Assembly: GCA_029204225.1 (NCBI GenBank)
Contig: CM055110.1
Span: forward strand, 14,262,796 to 14,326,795
Direction of reading: 5' to 3'
DNA: 64,000 bases
DNA from: Diphasiastrum complanatum
Lineage: Eukaryota; Streptophyta; Lycopodiopsida; Lycopodiales; Lycopodiaceae
Shown here: positions 21,266 through 32,365 of the stretch, piece after piece
How positions within the stretch are numbered: the stretch's first letter is position 1
Layout of the letters: every line of letters begins with the position of its first letter
The notes under the pieces: generated by a model
The model's database searches: none
Told to the model about the DNA's origin: nothing
Seen by the model: the letters and a program-made list of their open reading frames with translations, nothing else
Made by a program: the position numbers and the translations under genes

Positions 21266-22342
21266 TTTAACAAGTAGAGGTGAGGAAGTCCTCCAAATCC
21301 AAGGTAGAGCCTCCAAATATCCTCCAAACAACCTGCAAGCTTCAAGATGCTCCCCAACTCCAGTGCCAACAAAGAGAGGTAAAAGCTGAAGATATGACAG
21401 AATAGATATGCCTCCAACTGCAAGTAAGGATCTGCAAGCCTCCAAGGATCTCTCCTCCACATGTGTCCCTACTCTTTAAACACAGAGATAGATAACAAGC
21501 TGATCTCAAGTATTCACCACTCAACCATAGCTAGATCCAAGCTCCAAGCAAGACCTATCTAGCACCTCCTTGCTAACCATAAACAAATCACAAACATACC
21601 ACAACACTTCATAGCAACTCAAGATCCAAATCCTACTTATGTTCCATACCATAAGCAAGATCCAAACCTCAAGCATACTACTCCAAGAAAACACTCTACA
21701 CACTAGTAGCAACACTAGAGCATAAGCAAAGCAAACAAGAGAGATCTCCCCCCTCCCAATGGGTGCCCTACTACCCTCACATAGATGGCCCATGGACCCC
21801 TCCAATGCACTATGGAGTTCCATGCACATCCAATGAGAGAGAGAGAGAAGCCTAGGGGAGTTAAAGAATCTTCAAGAGCCTCCATAGGCTTATGGAATGC
21901 CAAGAGACTCCTTCCATAACCTATGACTCTTTGAATGCCTTTCTTGTGGGAGTTGGGAACTCAATGGACACTTTAGAAGGGTGCCCTCCTACTAGGTCCC
22001 ATTGCCCAAGTTGTGCAAGTATACTTTGGTCCTAGACCAATAAAGTGATATGGTTCAAGGTGGAGGCCCAAGGTTTAGAAAAATAGTCATCCAATGACTT
22101 TCTAACACACCTCTAGGTTCCATACCTCCATCCAAGGCATAGACACCTACCTGCCCTTAACCAAGGACACTAGTACCTTAATCTAAGACACCTATTCTTA
22201 ATACTAAGGGTACCCCTTAACCAAGGGTCATGTGACTCCATACCTCCAACTAAGGTATAGTCACTTGTCTGTCCTTATACAAGGGCACATATCCTTAATC
22301 TTAAGGGTACCTTGCCATTTAGCCCCCAACACTAAATGGACA
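21266..22342 (-). repeat. 5' LTR of the chromovirus
   Basis: Second copy of the repeat at 12774-13806. It abuts Athila gag at 22343 and lacks the roughly 45 bases that lie between the polypurine tract and GTCC at the 3' copy. Confidence 0.85.
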
Positions 22343-23187
22343 CATTCACTATGTGATTTCCTATACAAATAGAACACCAGACATTCTCCCTAGTAGAAAA
22401 AGTCTTCGCAAACTTCTCAGGTTCCTTGTTCGTTTTTTCATGGAAATCTTCCAATGCTTTGATCTTCTCATCAAATTGCGACTGCAACTTTTCCATCTAT
22501 TTTTGCTGGTTCTTCTCGAGTTTCTGAAACTCGTTGAGCATCATTTCTGCAGTAGCATCGATATTCGTGGATGCAATAGTGGTGGATGTCGTAGTAGTCT
22601 GCCCTGCTGTATAAGGCAACATACTGATATTCGACTCATAATCTGAATCTTCATCCTCCTCCCGAATTGCATCGTCCATGGCATTTTGCAAGAGTGCATA
22701 CTCATTATGGCATTTTAGCTCACGTCTGATTCGTTTAGGTAAACCTGACAAAAACCACATAATCATGGCATTTTCGTTAATCAGTTCAAGTTCGCACTCA
22801 GATCTGAGACGTTTCATCTGTTCAATGTACTCTCGAACCATTTCTCGTTTTTCCATTTTAATTTCACTTAAAAGTAGGAAAGGGTCTTCCATAAACTTCC
22901 GCGGTTTTAATCGTGTGATAAGGGCTCTTTTAACAACCTCTCAATCTGTAGACTCAGTTTCATCTTGATTATAGTACCAATCTTGTGTTGCGCGTGTTAA
23001 GGCCATAGGAAACAGCTTAAGTTTATCTTGAGGGAAAATTTCGCCATAGAATTCACAAGATTCAACATAGATCTGAAGAAATCTAACTGGATCTGTTAAT
23101 CCATTCTATTTGGATAGATCCAAATGGGGTGCTCTTCTTACAATAATAGGATTGACTTCTTGAGGAGCAGCTCCAGGGGAAGCCATC
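22343..23187 (-). pseudogene. Athila-like gag, N-terminal and central piece
   Basis: Starts at ATG 23185-23187 (MASPGAAPQEVNPI). It contains the retrotransposon gag block with KLKLFPMALTRATQDWYYN, then REYIEQMKRLRSECEL and MIMWFLSGLPKRIRREL, and a Lys/Glu-rich coiled-coil-like stretch. Stops occur near 23110, 22940 and 22497. It reaches the first half of a zinc knuckle (VWCSIC) at the chromovirus boundary. Confidence 0.82.
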
Positions 23188-23221
23188 TTAAAAATTCAAA
23201 TCAAGCAAACAATGAGATTGG

Positions 23222-24054
23222 TGTGCAAAACGTACAAAAAGGACCAAGAGTGGATCCTAATATGATCCTCAAGAGGGATTGGATGTCAGATTTACTTGAT
23301 CTATCAATCTACATCAGATTAAGATCAATCTAGATCAATTCTAGACACAAAATCCTAACAAGAACAATCATTAATTGAAGGTAGGTGTACTTTCTGGTTT
23401 CACACGTGTGAAACACTGTCTGAGTACGGACTCCAACCTAAAAATCAAGTACACATTGATAGAACCTCAAAACAATCAAAACAAATGGAGACAAATGGAG
23501 AGAATCACTCAAAATTGCTTCCAAAACCAAGATTGGTGTCTCACAATGATTATGGCCAAATGTGGCTCCATATATACAATAAGTGGCAGCTCATGGTACT
23601 GATCATCCCTTTGATCCCACATGTGTGAAGGTGCTTTGTCATATGTTGATTCATCATGCAAAACTGACACTTGGACAAAACCTTCCATTTTGAGCACTTT
23701 TGGTCCATTTTCCTTCTATATGGAGATCTACTTGGAAATCTTCTAGATGTCAAAATTCGTCTACTTCAGCTTATTCCATACATGTGAGCTGTCCTCTACA
23801 CATGTGATATGACACCTAGCCAAAGGATGTGGCTCATGCAATCAATAGATTGATGCCATGTGTCATATGTCTAGAAAACTAGTTTTTGGCCATTTTAGCC
23901 ACTACAACTTGAATTAAATCATATGTACAACATATATGATTATGGTACATGACAAGTACACTAGTTTTACATGTGGGAACAGGCTCCACACATGTGTGTT
24001 TATCTATATACAAGATTTTTGGCCTCTACCAATCTTATTTTTGCATTTTTCACA
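23222..24054 (-). repeat. 3' LTR of the copia element
   Basis: 833 bp, begins TGTG and ends CACA, repeated at 28633-29463. Confidence 0.95.
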
Positions 24055-24069
24055 CTCCTCCTCAAAAAT

Positions 24070-25638
24070 CTAGATTGGTAAATCTAGCATAGATCTATCT
24101 ATAACTCCAAGAGCCAATCTTAATTTTATAAATGGATCTTTAGGCAATGCCTTGGTGAGTATATCATCAATGCAATCTGATGATGAAACATGAATAATCT
24201 TGATCTCCTTTGCTTGCACTTTCTCCCTCACGAAATGATGTGCAATCTCGATGTGCTTTGTTCGAGCATGGAAGACTGGATTGTTTGCAAGTTGTTGAGC
24301 TGCTTGATTATCACAATATATGCATGGAATTTCTTCATCCTTGATCACATGTAGCTCCTCCAAAAGCCTTTTAAGCCAAAGAACTTCATTTGTTGTTGTT
24401 GTCATAGCTTTATATTCAGATTCTGTTGATGAAAGAGAGATGGTATCTTGCTCTTTAGAAAGCCAAGATATAGCTCCTCCACATAAGAATGTAGCAAATG
24501 CACTTATGGATATTCTATCCATCTTGTCACCTGCAAAACTTGAGTCCGAATATGCTCTCAAACAAATATTAGTCCTTTCATAAACTATGCCAGAGTCTTT
24601 TGTAGCCGAGATGTACCTTAACACCCTTTTTGCTCCTTTCCAATGACATATTAATGGACTTTGCATGTATTGACTCAACTTGCCAGCACAAAAACTAAGA
24701 TCTGGTCTAGTGATGGTTAAGTATATCAAGGAACCAATAATCATTCTATAGGTAGTGATGTCCTCAAAGGATGCTTCATCACTTTCCTTAGAAACTTTTA
24801 CACTTAGTTCCATAGGAGTTTCAACTCCTTTACAATCAATCATGCCAAATCTTGCTAAGATTGATCTATCATACTTCGATTGACATATGAAGGTAAAATC
24901 ATTACTTCTAGTGACTTCTATTCCAAGTATAACTTTAAGAAGTCCTAGATCTACCATCTTAAATTCACTAGACAAGGAAACTTTTACATTCTTGATGCCA
25001 TCTAGATCATTTCCTGTGAGTATAATGTCATCAACATATAAAACTAAGATAATGATCTTTCCATCATTACATTTGTAGTACAATGATGGTTCATAAAAAC
25101 TTACAACAAATCCAATGGAAATAAGATAGGAATGCAACCTAGAGTACCATGCTCTTGGTGCTTGTTTGAGTCCATAAAGACTCTTCTTCAAGAGACACAC
25201 CTTGTCTTCTTCTCCATCTTTGATGAAGCCCTCGGGTTGGCACATGTAGATTTCCTCTTCCAAGAATCCATTCAAGAAATCATTTGTCACATCAAGTTGG
25301 AAGAGCTCCCATTTGAAAGAAGTTGCAAGACATATGATTAATCTAATGGTCACAAGCTTTGCAACAGGTGTAAAGGTTTCATCATAATCTATGTCTTTGA
25401 CTTGCAAAAAACCTTTTGCTACAAGTCTAGCTTTGTACTTATGAATGGACCCATCTTGATTATATTTCAATCTATATATCCATTTACAAGTAAGAGGCTT
25501 CTTTCCATAAGGTAAATCAACAAGTTTCCAAGTTTGATTTTCCATTAATGCATCAAACTCTACTTGCATAGCTTTCCTCCAATATTGAGACTTATTTGCT
25601 TCCTCAAAACTAGTTGGTTCTTCAAGCATAGTAGTCAA
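24070..25638 (-). pseudogene. Copia reverse transcriptase and RNase H (open frame)
   Basis: 522 codons uninterrupted. WRKAMQVEFDAL opens the RT region, then KWIYRLKYNQDGSI, LDVTNDFLNG, SLYGLKQAPRAWY and the catalytic LYVDDIILTG. RNase H follows with YSDSSFAGD, SLSSTESEYKAM and IYCDNQAAQQLANNP. It is cut off from the protease-integrase frame by a single TGA near 25705, so the domains look intact although the polyprotein is broken. Confidence 0.93.
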
Positions 25639-25704
25639 GAAAGTATAAGAGTTGAGTAGTTGAGAATCTTCCCTTTGCTCCCCTTTGTCACTATAAGTGA
25701 GCCT

Positions 25705-27267
25705 TCATGGCTCAATCCTTGTCCTTGTTGATCTTCTTGGCACCCTCGGACTTGGAATAGGTTCCACTTGGTCTTCATCTTCATGAAGCTCCTCCTTGGC
25801 CATAGCATGATCTTTGACAAGTTGAGTGTTGTTGGAAGTCACCTTTCCTTTGGCTTGGAGAGATTCATCAAAAAGTACATCTCTGCTAGCAACAACTTTT
25901 TTTGTAATAGGATCATATATCCTATAAGCTTTCTTACTTTCACTATAACCAACAAAGATGCCTTTGAAAGAAGTGGCATCTTCCTTTTTCCTTGTTTCTA
26001 AAGGAATATGTACATAACAAGTACATCCAAAAACTTTCAAATCACTAAGATTTGGCTTTTTGCCAAACAATACTTCATAAGGTGTAAGTCCTTTAATGGC
26101 ACTATTAGTCATTTTATTACAAAGAAAGTTTGCACATAAAATAGCTTCTCCCCAAAATGAAATAGGAAGAGATGCATCTAATCTCATAGCTTTAGCACAC
26201 TCACATAGTGTCCTATTCTTTCTCTCAGCTAATCCATTTTGTTGTGGAGTATATGTACAAGTAAACTCTCTCTCTATGCCATTAGTTTCACAAAATTGTT
26301 TCATCCTATTGGAGATGTACTCCCCTCCATTATCACTTCTTAATACTTTCAAGCTAGTATTAAGTTGCTTTTCCACAAGAGTTTTGAACTTTACAAAGGA
26401 CTCAAAAACTTCACTTTTCTTAGACAAGAGATAAACCCAAGAGTATCTTGATTTATCATCAATAAAAGTGACATACATAAGAGCTCCACCATTTGATTCA
26501 TGTGAAAATGAATGAACATCCGAGTGTATAAGGTCAAGAGGAGAGTTAGATCTTATCAAAGATCTCTTGAAAGGAAGCTTATGAGATTTGGAGAGTCCAC
26601 AAGCTTCACAAAGCTTGCCACACTTAGATATGGTTTTGGGAAGTCCACTTGCTAGCTCCTTTGTCACCATGGTCTCCATAGCTTTGTAGTTAGGATGGCC
26701 TAACCTTTTGTGCCATAATTTCACTTGAGTGAGCTCCTCCCTTGCCATGTTCACACTTCCAACCATCACATTAGCATCCAATTTGAATAACCTCCCTTGC
26801 TTGAAACCACTAGCAATACATTTTTCATCTTTCAAGATAGAACATGCTCCATGCATGAAATGTACATCTAATCCACTATCCATAAGTTGTCCTACACTCA
26901 ACAAGTTCTTTGTAATTGAAGATACATAAAGAACATTGTCTAGATCTACTTTTTTAGATGATCCTAGACATAAAGGAATGGATCCAGCACCTACAATCTC
27001 ACATTCTTGATCACTTGCAGTGAAGATAAATCTCTTAGAACTATTGTAAGAAAGTAGATTAGAAAAGTAGTCTTTTTGGTGAGTCATGTGAGAGCTTGCC
27101 CCACTATCAATCCACCAAGTGTCTTCATTAGATGTTTTTGGTGAGGATACCATCAAAGATAGATTGCCTTCTTTCTCCTCCTCAATCACAAGATTGCCTT
27201 GATTGTCCTTCTCTTGGACATTCTTCTTCTTGTAGCACTCGGATGCAAAATGTCCCTTTTTTTTCAC
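25705..27267 (-). pseudogene. Copia zinc knuckle end, protease and integrase
   Basis: The frame starts inside the gag zinc knuckle (KGHFASECYKKK). It contains the protease loop WWIDSGASSHMT, the pre-integrase finger LWHKRLGHPNYKAM...CEACGLSKSH, and the integrase core with FIDDKSRYSW, LRSDNGGEYISNRM and TPQQNGLAERKNRT, which supply the DDE residues. The C-terminal part reads KVFGCTCYVHIP and FVGYSESKKAYRIYD. It is separated from gag by a frameshift in a run of eight T at 27258-27265. Confidence 0.93.
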
Positions 27268-28030
27268 AAAAGAAACACTTTAGCTTCCTCTTGTCCTTCT
27301 TGCTCTTGCCTTTGGAACTTGATGCTCCATCTTTGTTCTCCATCTCCATGTCTTGAGTCTTCTTGGATGGAAAATTCTTCTTCTTTCCTTTCAAAGAAAA
27401 GTTAGCTTTTTCATCACCATCATTCAAAGATAAGGAACTCATCCTACTTTTGATATGAAGCATTCTACTCTCCTCACTAACAAGCACACTTTGAATTTTT
27501 TCAATACTAGGAAGTGAATCTTGAATAGCAAATGTCTGAACAACATTGGAATAATCATCTCCTAATCCATTCAAAATGATTTGAACTGATTCATCATCTT
27601 TGATTTTATCATCTATAGAAGATAACTCCTTATTCAAAGATTTGATCCTAAAGACATAATTTTGGGCACTTTCACTACTTCCTTTCATGCTTTGAAGGAT
27701 TTGATTCCTAAGCATGAGTATCCTTGAAGTGTTCTTGGATCCATAAATGGCTTTTAATGAATCTCATGCCTCTTTGGATGTGGTACAAAATGAGATTTCT
27801 TTCAAAAGTTCATTACTTACATTCATTTTTATGCAATGTAATGCAACTCTACATCTCTTTTTGTACTTAGCCAATTCAACTCCTCCTTGAGGTTCTACTT
27901 CCACCTCAAGTACTATGTCATAAAGATCATGAAGTACAAGCAAAGATTCCATTAGAACTATCCAAGTAGCATAATTAGTGGATGTAAGTCTTTCACTAGC
28001 TTCAAGCAAAAAACCACCCATTGATGCCAT
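27182..28030 (-). pseudogene. Copia gag
   Basis: Probable start ATG at 28028-28030 (MASMGGFLLEASERL). It contains STNYATWIVLMESLL, ALHCIKMNVSNELLKEI, a TGA replacing Trp near 27762, then RILMLRNQILQSMK and LNGLGDDYSNVVQTF. The zinc knuckle begins CFFCEKKG and loses frame at the T run. The gag resembles that of the element at 55653 and the piece at 34102-34569. Confidence 0.9.
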
Positions 28031-28620
28031 TTTTGAATGTGAAAAAGCACTAGAAACTCTTATGGTTTCTCTGAGAGATCTGAACCTAAAGCCTTCTAGC
28101 AATTTAGAAAGCTTATAGACTCAATCCTATCACTCATGAACCAATCTAGAATGATGGAAATTTAGATTCTAGTCTCAAACTTGCAAAATCATTCCTTAAT
28201 CTATGATTTTTAGCAATTTCTCTCTTCAACCTCAACATACACTCAAAAAATCAGAGAAGACCAATTAGTGCACCTAATTCAAGCTTCAATTTTAATTTTT
28301 TGGCTGATTTAATCCAAGAACTAATCAAGGGATTAGATGCACTATAGAAAATGCTTGATTTTGCACTAAAAATCAATCAGATTGGGTATGTGAGTCAAAT
28401 TTTACAAATTTTTAAAATTTCTCAGTCAAAATTGGAGCTGTAAAGACTCACACGTGTGAAAAGGGTTCCTACAGTCCACAACAAGATCTGGACCAAAAAT
28501 TTTGAGGATAGCTATCAAATCCAACTCACTACACAAAATTTGACCAGTTTCCAAAAAATTGCTAATTTTGGCTTTGATTTGGATTAACCCTATCAATTTC
28601 AACAAAACCTCTTATACTAG

Positions 28621-28632
28621 GCTCTGATACCA
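28621..28632 (-). other. Primer-binding site of the copia element
   Basis: The minus strand reads TGGTATCAGAGC (initiator Met-tRNA), directly next to the 5' LTR. Confidence 0.95.
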
Positions 28633-29463
28633 TGTGCAAAAAGTACAAAAAGGACCAAGTGTGGATCCTAATCTGATCCTCAAGAGGGATTGGATGTCAG
28701 ATTTACTTGATCTATCAATCTACATCAGATTAAGATCAATCTAGATCAATTCTAGACACAAAATCCTAACAAGAACAATCATTAATTGAAGGTAGGTGTA
28801 CTTTTTGGTTTCACATGTGTGAAACACTGTCTGAGTACGGACTCCAACCTTAAAATCAAGTATACATTGATAGAACCTCAAAACAATCGAAATAAATGTA
28901 GACAAATGGAGAGAATCACTCAAAATTGCTTCCAAAACCAAGATTGGTGTCTCACAATGATTATGGCCAAATGTGGCTCTATATATACAATAAGTGAGAG
29001 CTCGTGGTACTGATCATCCCTTTGATCCCACATGTGTGAAGGTGCTTTGTCATATGATGATTCATCATGCAAAACTGACAATTGGACAAAACCTTCCATT
29101 TTGAGCACTTTTGCTCCATTTTCCTTCTATATGGAGATCTACTTGGAAATCTTCTAAATGTCAAAATTCGTCTACTTCAGCTTATTCCACACATGTGAGC
29201 TGTCCTCTACACGTGATATGACACCTAGCCAAAGGATGTGGCTGATGCAATCAATAGATTGATGTCATGTGTCATATGTCTAGAAAACTAGTTTTTGGCC
29301 ATTTTAGCCACTAGAACTTGAATTAAATCATATGTACAACATATATAATTATGGTACATGACAAGTACACTAGTTTCACACGTGGGAACAGGCTCCACAC
29401 ATGTGTGTTTATCTATATACAAGATTTTTGGCCTCTACCAGGCTTATTTTTGCATTTTTCACA
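28633..29463 (-). repeat. 5' LTR of the copia element
   Basis: 831 bp, matching 23222-24054. ACACGTGTG/CACATGTGTG words recur within it. Confidence 0.95.
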
Positions 29464-29468
29464 ATTGG

Positions 29469-30638
29469 ATCTAGATTTTCAAAAAACTATCTCAGATCAG
29501 ATCTGCTAGATCTATTCCATTTTTCACGAATTTGATTCTATATTGTGAAAAAGATTTCAAAATTCAATCAATTGATACTTCTAAAAAATGAAAACTTTCT
29601 CAGAATCCAAATCTAAATATATCAAATTTGTCCCAAATTTTGACAGATCACAATCTGGAAAATCAGAAGTTAAAAATAGAACTGGCGAAGGTTCCCTAGG
29701 CGATGATTGGCTCGACAAAAATTCAACAGTGCTATTTTGGGAAGAAAAAAAAATCTCTGATCAACTTTGCTGACAATTTCTATGGAAATAACCTTTGCCG
29801 AAATCTTAGATGCAAAATCTGAGACAGATAAAACTAGGGTAAACCCGACGAAAGTTTCTAACACAAGAAAATATAGTTTTTGTAGTTTGGCGAAGGTAAA
29901 AATCAAGATTTTTTATGATCTGGACAAGAAGAATATTCATCGAACTCAAAAATAATATTTTACTATAAATAGAATATTTGGAAACTTGACAAAGGATCAA
30001 GTGCAATACTGGTATTTTTGCAAAAGAATGACTTTTTTTTTTTGGCAAAAATATAGCAATATGACAACTGATCTTCTGAAAATCCTTTTATTTTTGGTAT
30101 TATTCTTTACTGACCTGGCAATAGATAGATCTGAATCACACCTATGCACAGTGAATCGGACGAAGGTTCTTTTTCTGTATTTTTAGGGTTTTGGTGATTT
30201 TTTGGTATTTTTTGATAGTTTTTCTGATCTTTTTGGAAATCTGCTGGGAATTAATCTTCGCCCTTCAAACTGAAAGTTCTATGATCAAAACCAAAGGTTT
30301 TTGCAACTCGACGAAGGTTTACTGAAAGAGGGCAAAAAGTTATCAGCTCTGATGATGATTTTTGTCTCTTTTTGACCAAAATCTAGCAGATTGACTAATT
30401 TTTATTGTTTTTTCTGATATCTCAGATCCAAATAGATCTTAAGATTGGTGATCTGAATAGCTTTCCCTGTTCCACAACAATCAGATTAGATTTCAAACAA
30501 GAAAATCCACTCAAATCAAGCAAAATCACTCCCAATCTAACCCTAAATGCATATCTAACACTATTCATGCCACGACAAGATGCCTAATGCAAGCTAACCA
30601 TCCAACAAACATGTTGAAAACTGAAAAATTGGCATAGC
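29469..30638 (-). other. Athila-like leader with recurring CGAAGGTT words
   Basis: AT-rich, no supported ORF. The plus-strand word CGAAGGTT or a one-base variant recurs irregularly (about 29689, 29850, 29892, 30161, 30313). The same word recurs in the spacer at 48900-49690. Confidence 0.6.
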
Positions 30639-30656
30639 TCCCCCACAACGGCGCCA
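30639..30656 (-). other. Athila-type primer-binding site
   Basis: The minus strand reads TGGCGCCGTTGTGGGG, close to the tRNA-Asp-complementary PBS (TGGCGCCGTTG...) known for Athila elements. It follows the LTR end within a few bases. Confidence 0.75.
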
Positions 30657-31299
30657 ACCTCAAACCAAGATCTAGTCAATCCAGCATCAAGAGACGAAGT
30701 TAGTTGTCACACGTAGGTTCGTTCCCATGAGAGTGATTTCAACATGAATGGAGGACACACAACTAACTCTAACATCCATTAACACTACGCATCCACAACA
30801 AAGATAGCTTACCATTTCTCTCTCATAAAAAGTATAATAACTTACAATCTCAATAACAATCGGATCCAACAATTAGCAAAAACCAAAGAAAGCATGAGAG
30901 ATGGAGGAAAAGTGATAGAGAGCAAGGACATTCATCAATCCATTTTTGAAGAGAACCGATCTACTTTATTGAAATGAGAAAATGAACATGTGTAGGAATT
31001 TGAGTTGGTCTCTTTTTATAGTAGAGGGGAGGACCCTGGCCTCTGAATCCTATTGGTCCATTTCTGCCTTCCTAATTATTCAAATTTAAAAAAGAGTGGG
31101 AACCATCCAAAACCCAACTTGACATTTAGGCCCGGCGACATTAAAAGTCTCGCAAAAAGGCCTAAAGTCCTTTTATTGACTTGTAACTAATCAAATAACT
31201 ATGTGATCATCGGGTTGGACTTACACACGCAGGGTGCCAAATCCCTCTCACTTATTGACCAGGGTTAGGGTTGCCTTGGGATCGGCAAACCCTCCAACA
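30657..31299 (-). repeat. 5' LTR of the Athila-like element
   Basis: On the minus strand it starts TGTTGGAGGG (31299). A TATA-like CTATAAAAAGAG lies near 31010-31020. Partial copies of the same LTR lie at 45663-46094, 52559-53223 and (inverted) 54886-55356. Confidence 0.85.
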
Positions 31300-31349
31300 A
31301 AGTACTTTTCTCTTGTGGTCGATAAACTAATCTTCCAAAAAAATGACAT

Positions 31350-31760
31350 TTCTGCTCATGAAGGTCTTCTAAGAGTCCAGATTGAAGAGCTTGTATGTCT
31401 GATGGTCTAAGGAATAGCTGATGAAGATCGACCTTCTGTTGATGTTTTTCAGCTTCCTACTTAGATCAGCAGGGATATGTGCATAGGCTATGTATCCAAA
31501 CACTCGAATATTTGTGAGTGATGGCTTCGGGGGTCCACACCTCATAAGGTGTCTAGCCATTCAGGGCCTCTAAGATGGATTGATTTTGAAGGTAGGTTTC
31601 TATAGTAACAGCTTTTGTCCAGAATTTCTTTGGAAGAGAGGCATGGGCCAACATGCTCTTTGCACCTGCGATGATTGACTGATTTTTCCTTTGAGCTACA
31701 CCATTGGACTGAGGTGAGTAGCTGGCTGAATGTTGTTGTAAATGTAGTAGAAACAATGGC
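31350..31760 (-). pseudogene. Copia integrase C-terminal relic
   Basis: SYSPQSNGVAQRKNQSI (the Q-N-G-V-A-E-R-K type box with changes) and SLPKKFWTKAV are followed in another frame by IRVFGYIAYAHIPADL and FISYSLDHQTYKLF. It has frameshifts and stops. The Athila-like LTR abuts its downstream end, so it may be the insertion target of that element. Confidence 0.85.
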
Positions 31761-31817
31761 CCACCTATGTGCTCATCTGCTCACGCGTTTTGCATGCGTA
31801 GTGAATCAATATCTAAG

Positions 31818-32365
31818 ATGGCTCGAACAAAGCAGACAACTCAACAGTTGGTCGGATAGGCAATCCACCAGCCCCACAAAGAGCACTACCACCACCACTA
31901 CCACGAAGGCCAAGTGGTAGACCTTGTGACCCTACATGGCTTAAGGATATCCTCCAAAGGATGAACAATCTTCTAATCCCCAAAGCTCACATCCAGAGGT
32001 GCATCAAGGATGTGACTAGACAACTATTAGCAGATGTAAAGTCGACCGTGTCTGCAGTGGAGGTTGTGCATGCAGCTTATGAAGACTTTCAAATCAAGTT
32101 TTTTGCAAATACATGTATAGCAGAATTCAGTGTCAAACAGCTGCAGTTGGCTGTTGTGAAGAAAAAGAGGTCTACAGCTCGAAAGAAAGTTAGGGTATTT
32201 TTTTTCTGCAAGCCCAAAGAAGATGAAGGATCCCCCCCCCCCCCCCCTCCTCCTTCCCTATCTCCTTGTAAATCTCCTTCCAAATCTCCTCCTAAATCTC
32301 CTTTTAAATCTCCTAAATTCCAACCTACATCTTTTTTTTCATCTTCTCCATACGTGTTAAAATGA
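31818..32365 (+). pseudogene. Diverged histone H3-like relic with SPK-rich tail
   Basis: ATG 31818 opens MARTKQT, identical to the start of histone H3, but a TAG follows at 31857. In the frame two bases over, RPCDPTWLKDI, NNLLIPKAHIQRCIKDV, VSAVEVVHAAYEDF and FFANT line up with the H3 fold (RPGTVALREI, LLIRKLPFQRLVREI, SSAVLALQEAAEAY, LFEDT). The alignment is gapless from LLI through helix 2, including the 12-residue spacing before SAV. The alphaN helix is two residues shorter. After the fold the frame runs on through a Pro run into repeated KSP units, unlike any H3. The frame break makes a pseudogene most likely, though a fast-evolving H3 variant is conceivable. NLLIP also occurs in CENH3, but the loop length is that of canonical H3. 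Confidence 0.6.

Larger units (their letters stand above)
12774..22342 (-). mobile_element. Chromovirus (Ty3/gypsy), 9.6 kb with internal insertions
   Basis: Two direct repeats of about 1.03-1.08 kb (12774-13806 and 21266-22342) enclose gag, protease, RT, RNase H, integrase and a chromodomain in order on the minus strand. A PBS lies next to the right copy, making that the 5' LTR. GAATG (minus strand) is found at 22343-22347 and 12769-12773, a candidate 5-bp target duplication inside Athila gag. All coding parts carry stops or frameshifts, so it is inactive. The 5' LTR has a roughly 40-bp stretch (about 21362-21420) absent from the 3' copy. Confidence 0.88.
23222..29463 (-). mobile_element. 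Complete-length Ty1/copia element, 6.24 kb
   Basis: TGTG...CACA LTRs at 23222-24054 and 28633-29463 are flanked by the 5-bp duplication ATTGG (23217-23221 and 29464-29468). A PBS adjoins the right LTR and a PPT (GAGGAGGAG, 24055-24063) adjoins the left. Gag, protease, integrase, RT and RNase H are all present in order. The LTRs differ at roughly 25-30 positions by eye, so it is clearly older than the element at 55653. It is inserted in the Athila-like leader just upstream of gag. Confidence 0.95.
12375..31299 (-). mobile_element. Athila-like Ty3/gypsy element, split by two nested insertions
   Basis: Once the copia element (23222-29463) and the chromovirus (12774-22342) are removed, the remaining pieces form one minus-strand element of about 3.1 kb. 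The pieces are the 5' LTR (30657-31299), PBS, leader (29469-30638), gag start (23187) and gag to its zinc knuckles (22343-23187, then 12773 downwards). The gag frame continues across the chromovirus insertion. Similarity fades near 12375, so pol and the 3' LTR of this copy are missing or replaced. Confidence 0.8.

Noticed and set aside
25768-27405. Plus-strand ORFs within the copia element
   Set aside because: Shadows of the minus-strand polyprotein.
31818-32365. Calling the histone-like relic a true CENH3
   Set aside because: NLLIP is CENH3-like, but the loop-1 spacing equals canonical H3, the N-terminus is MARTKQT and the frame is broken, so only H3-like is supported.
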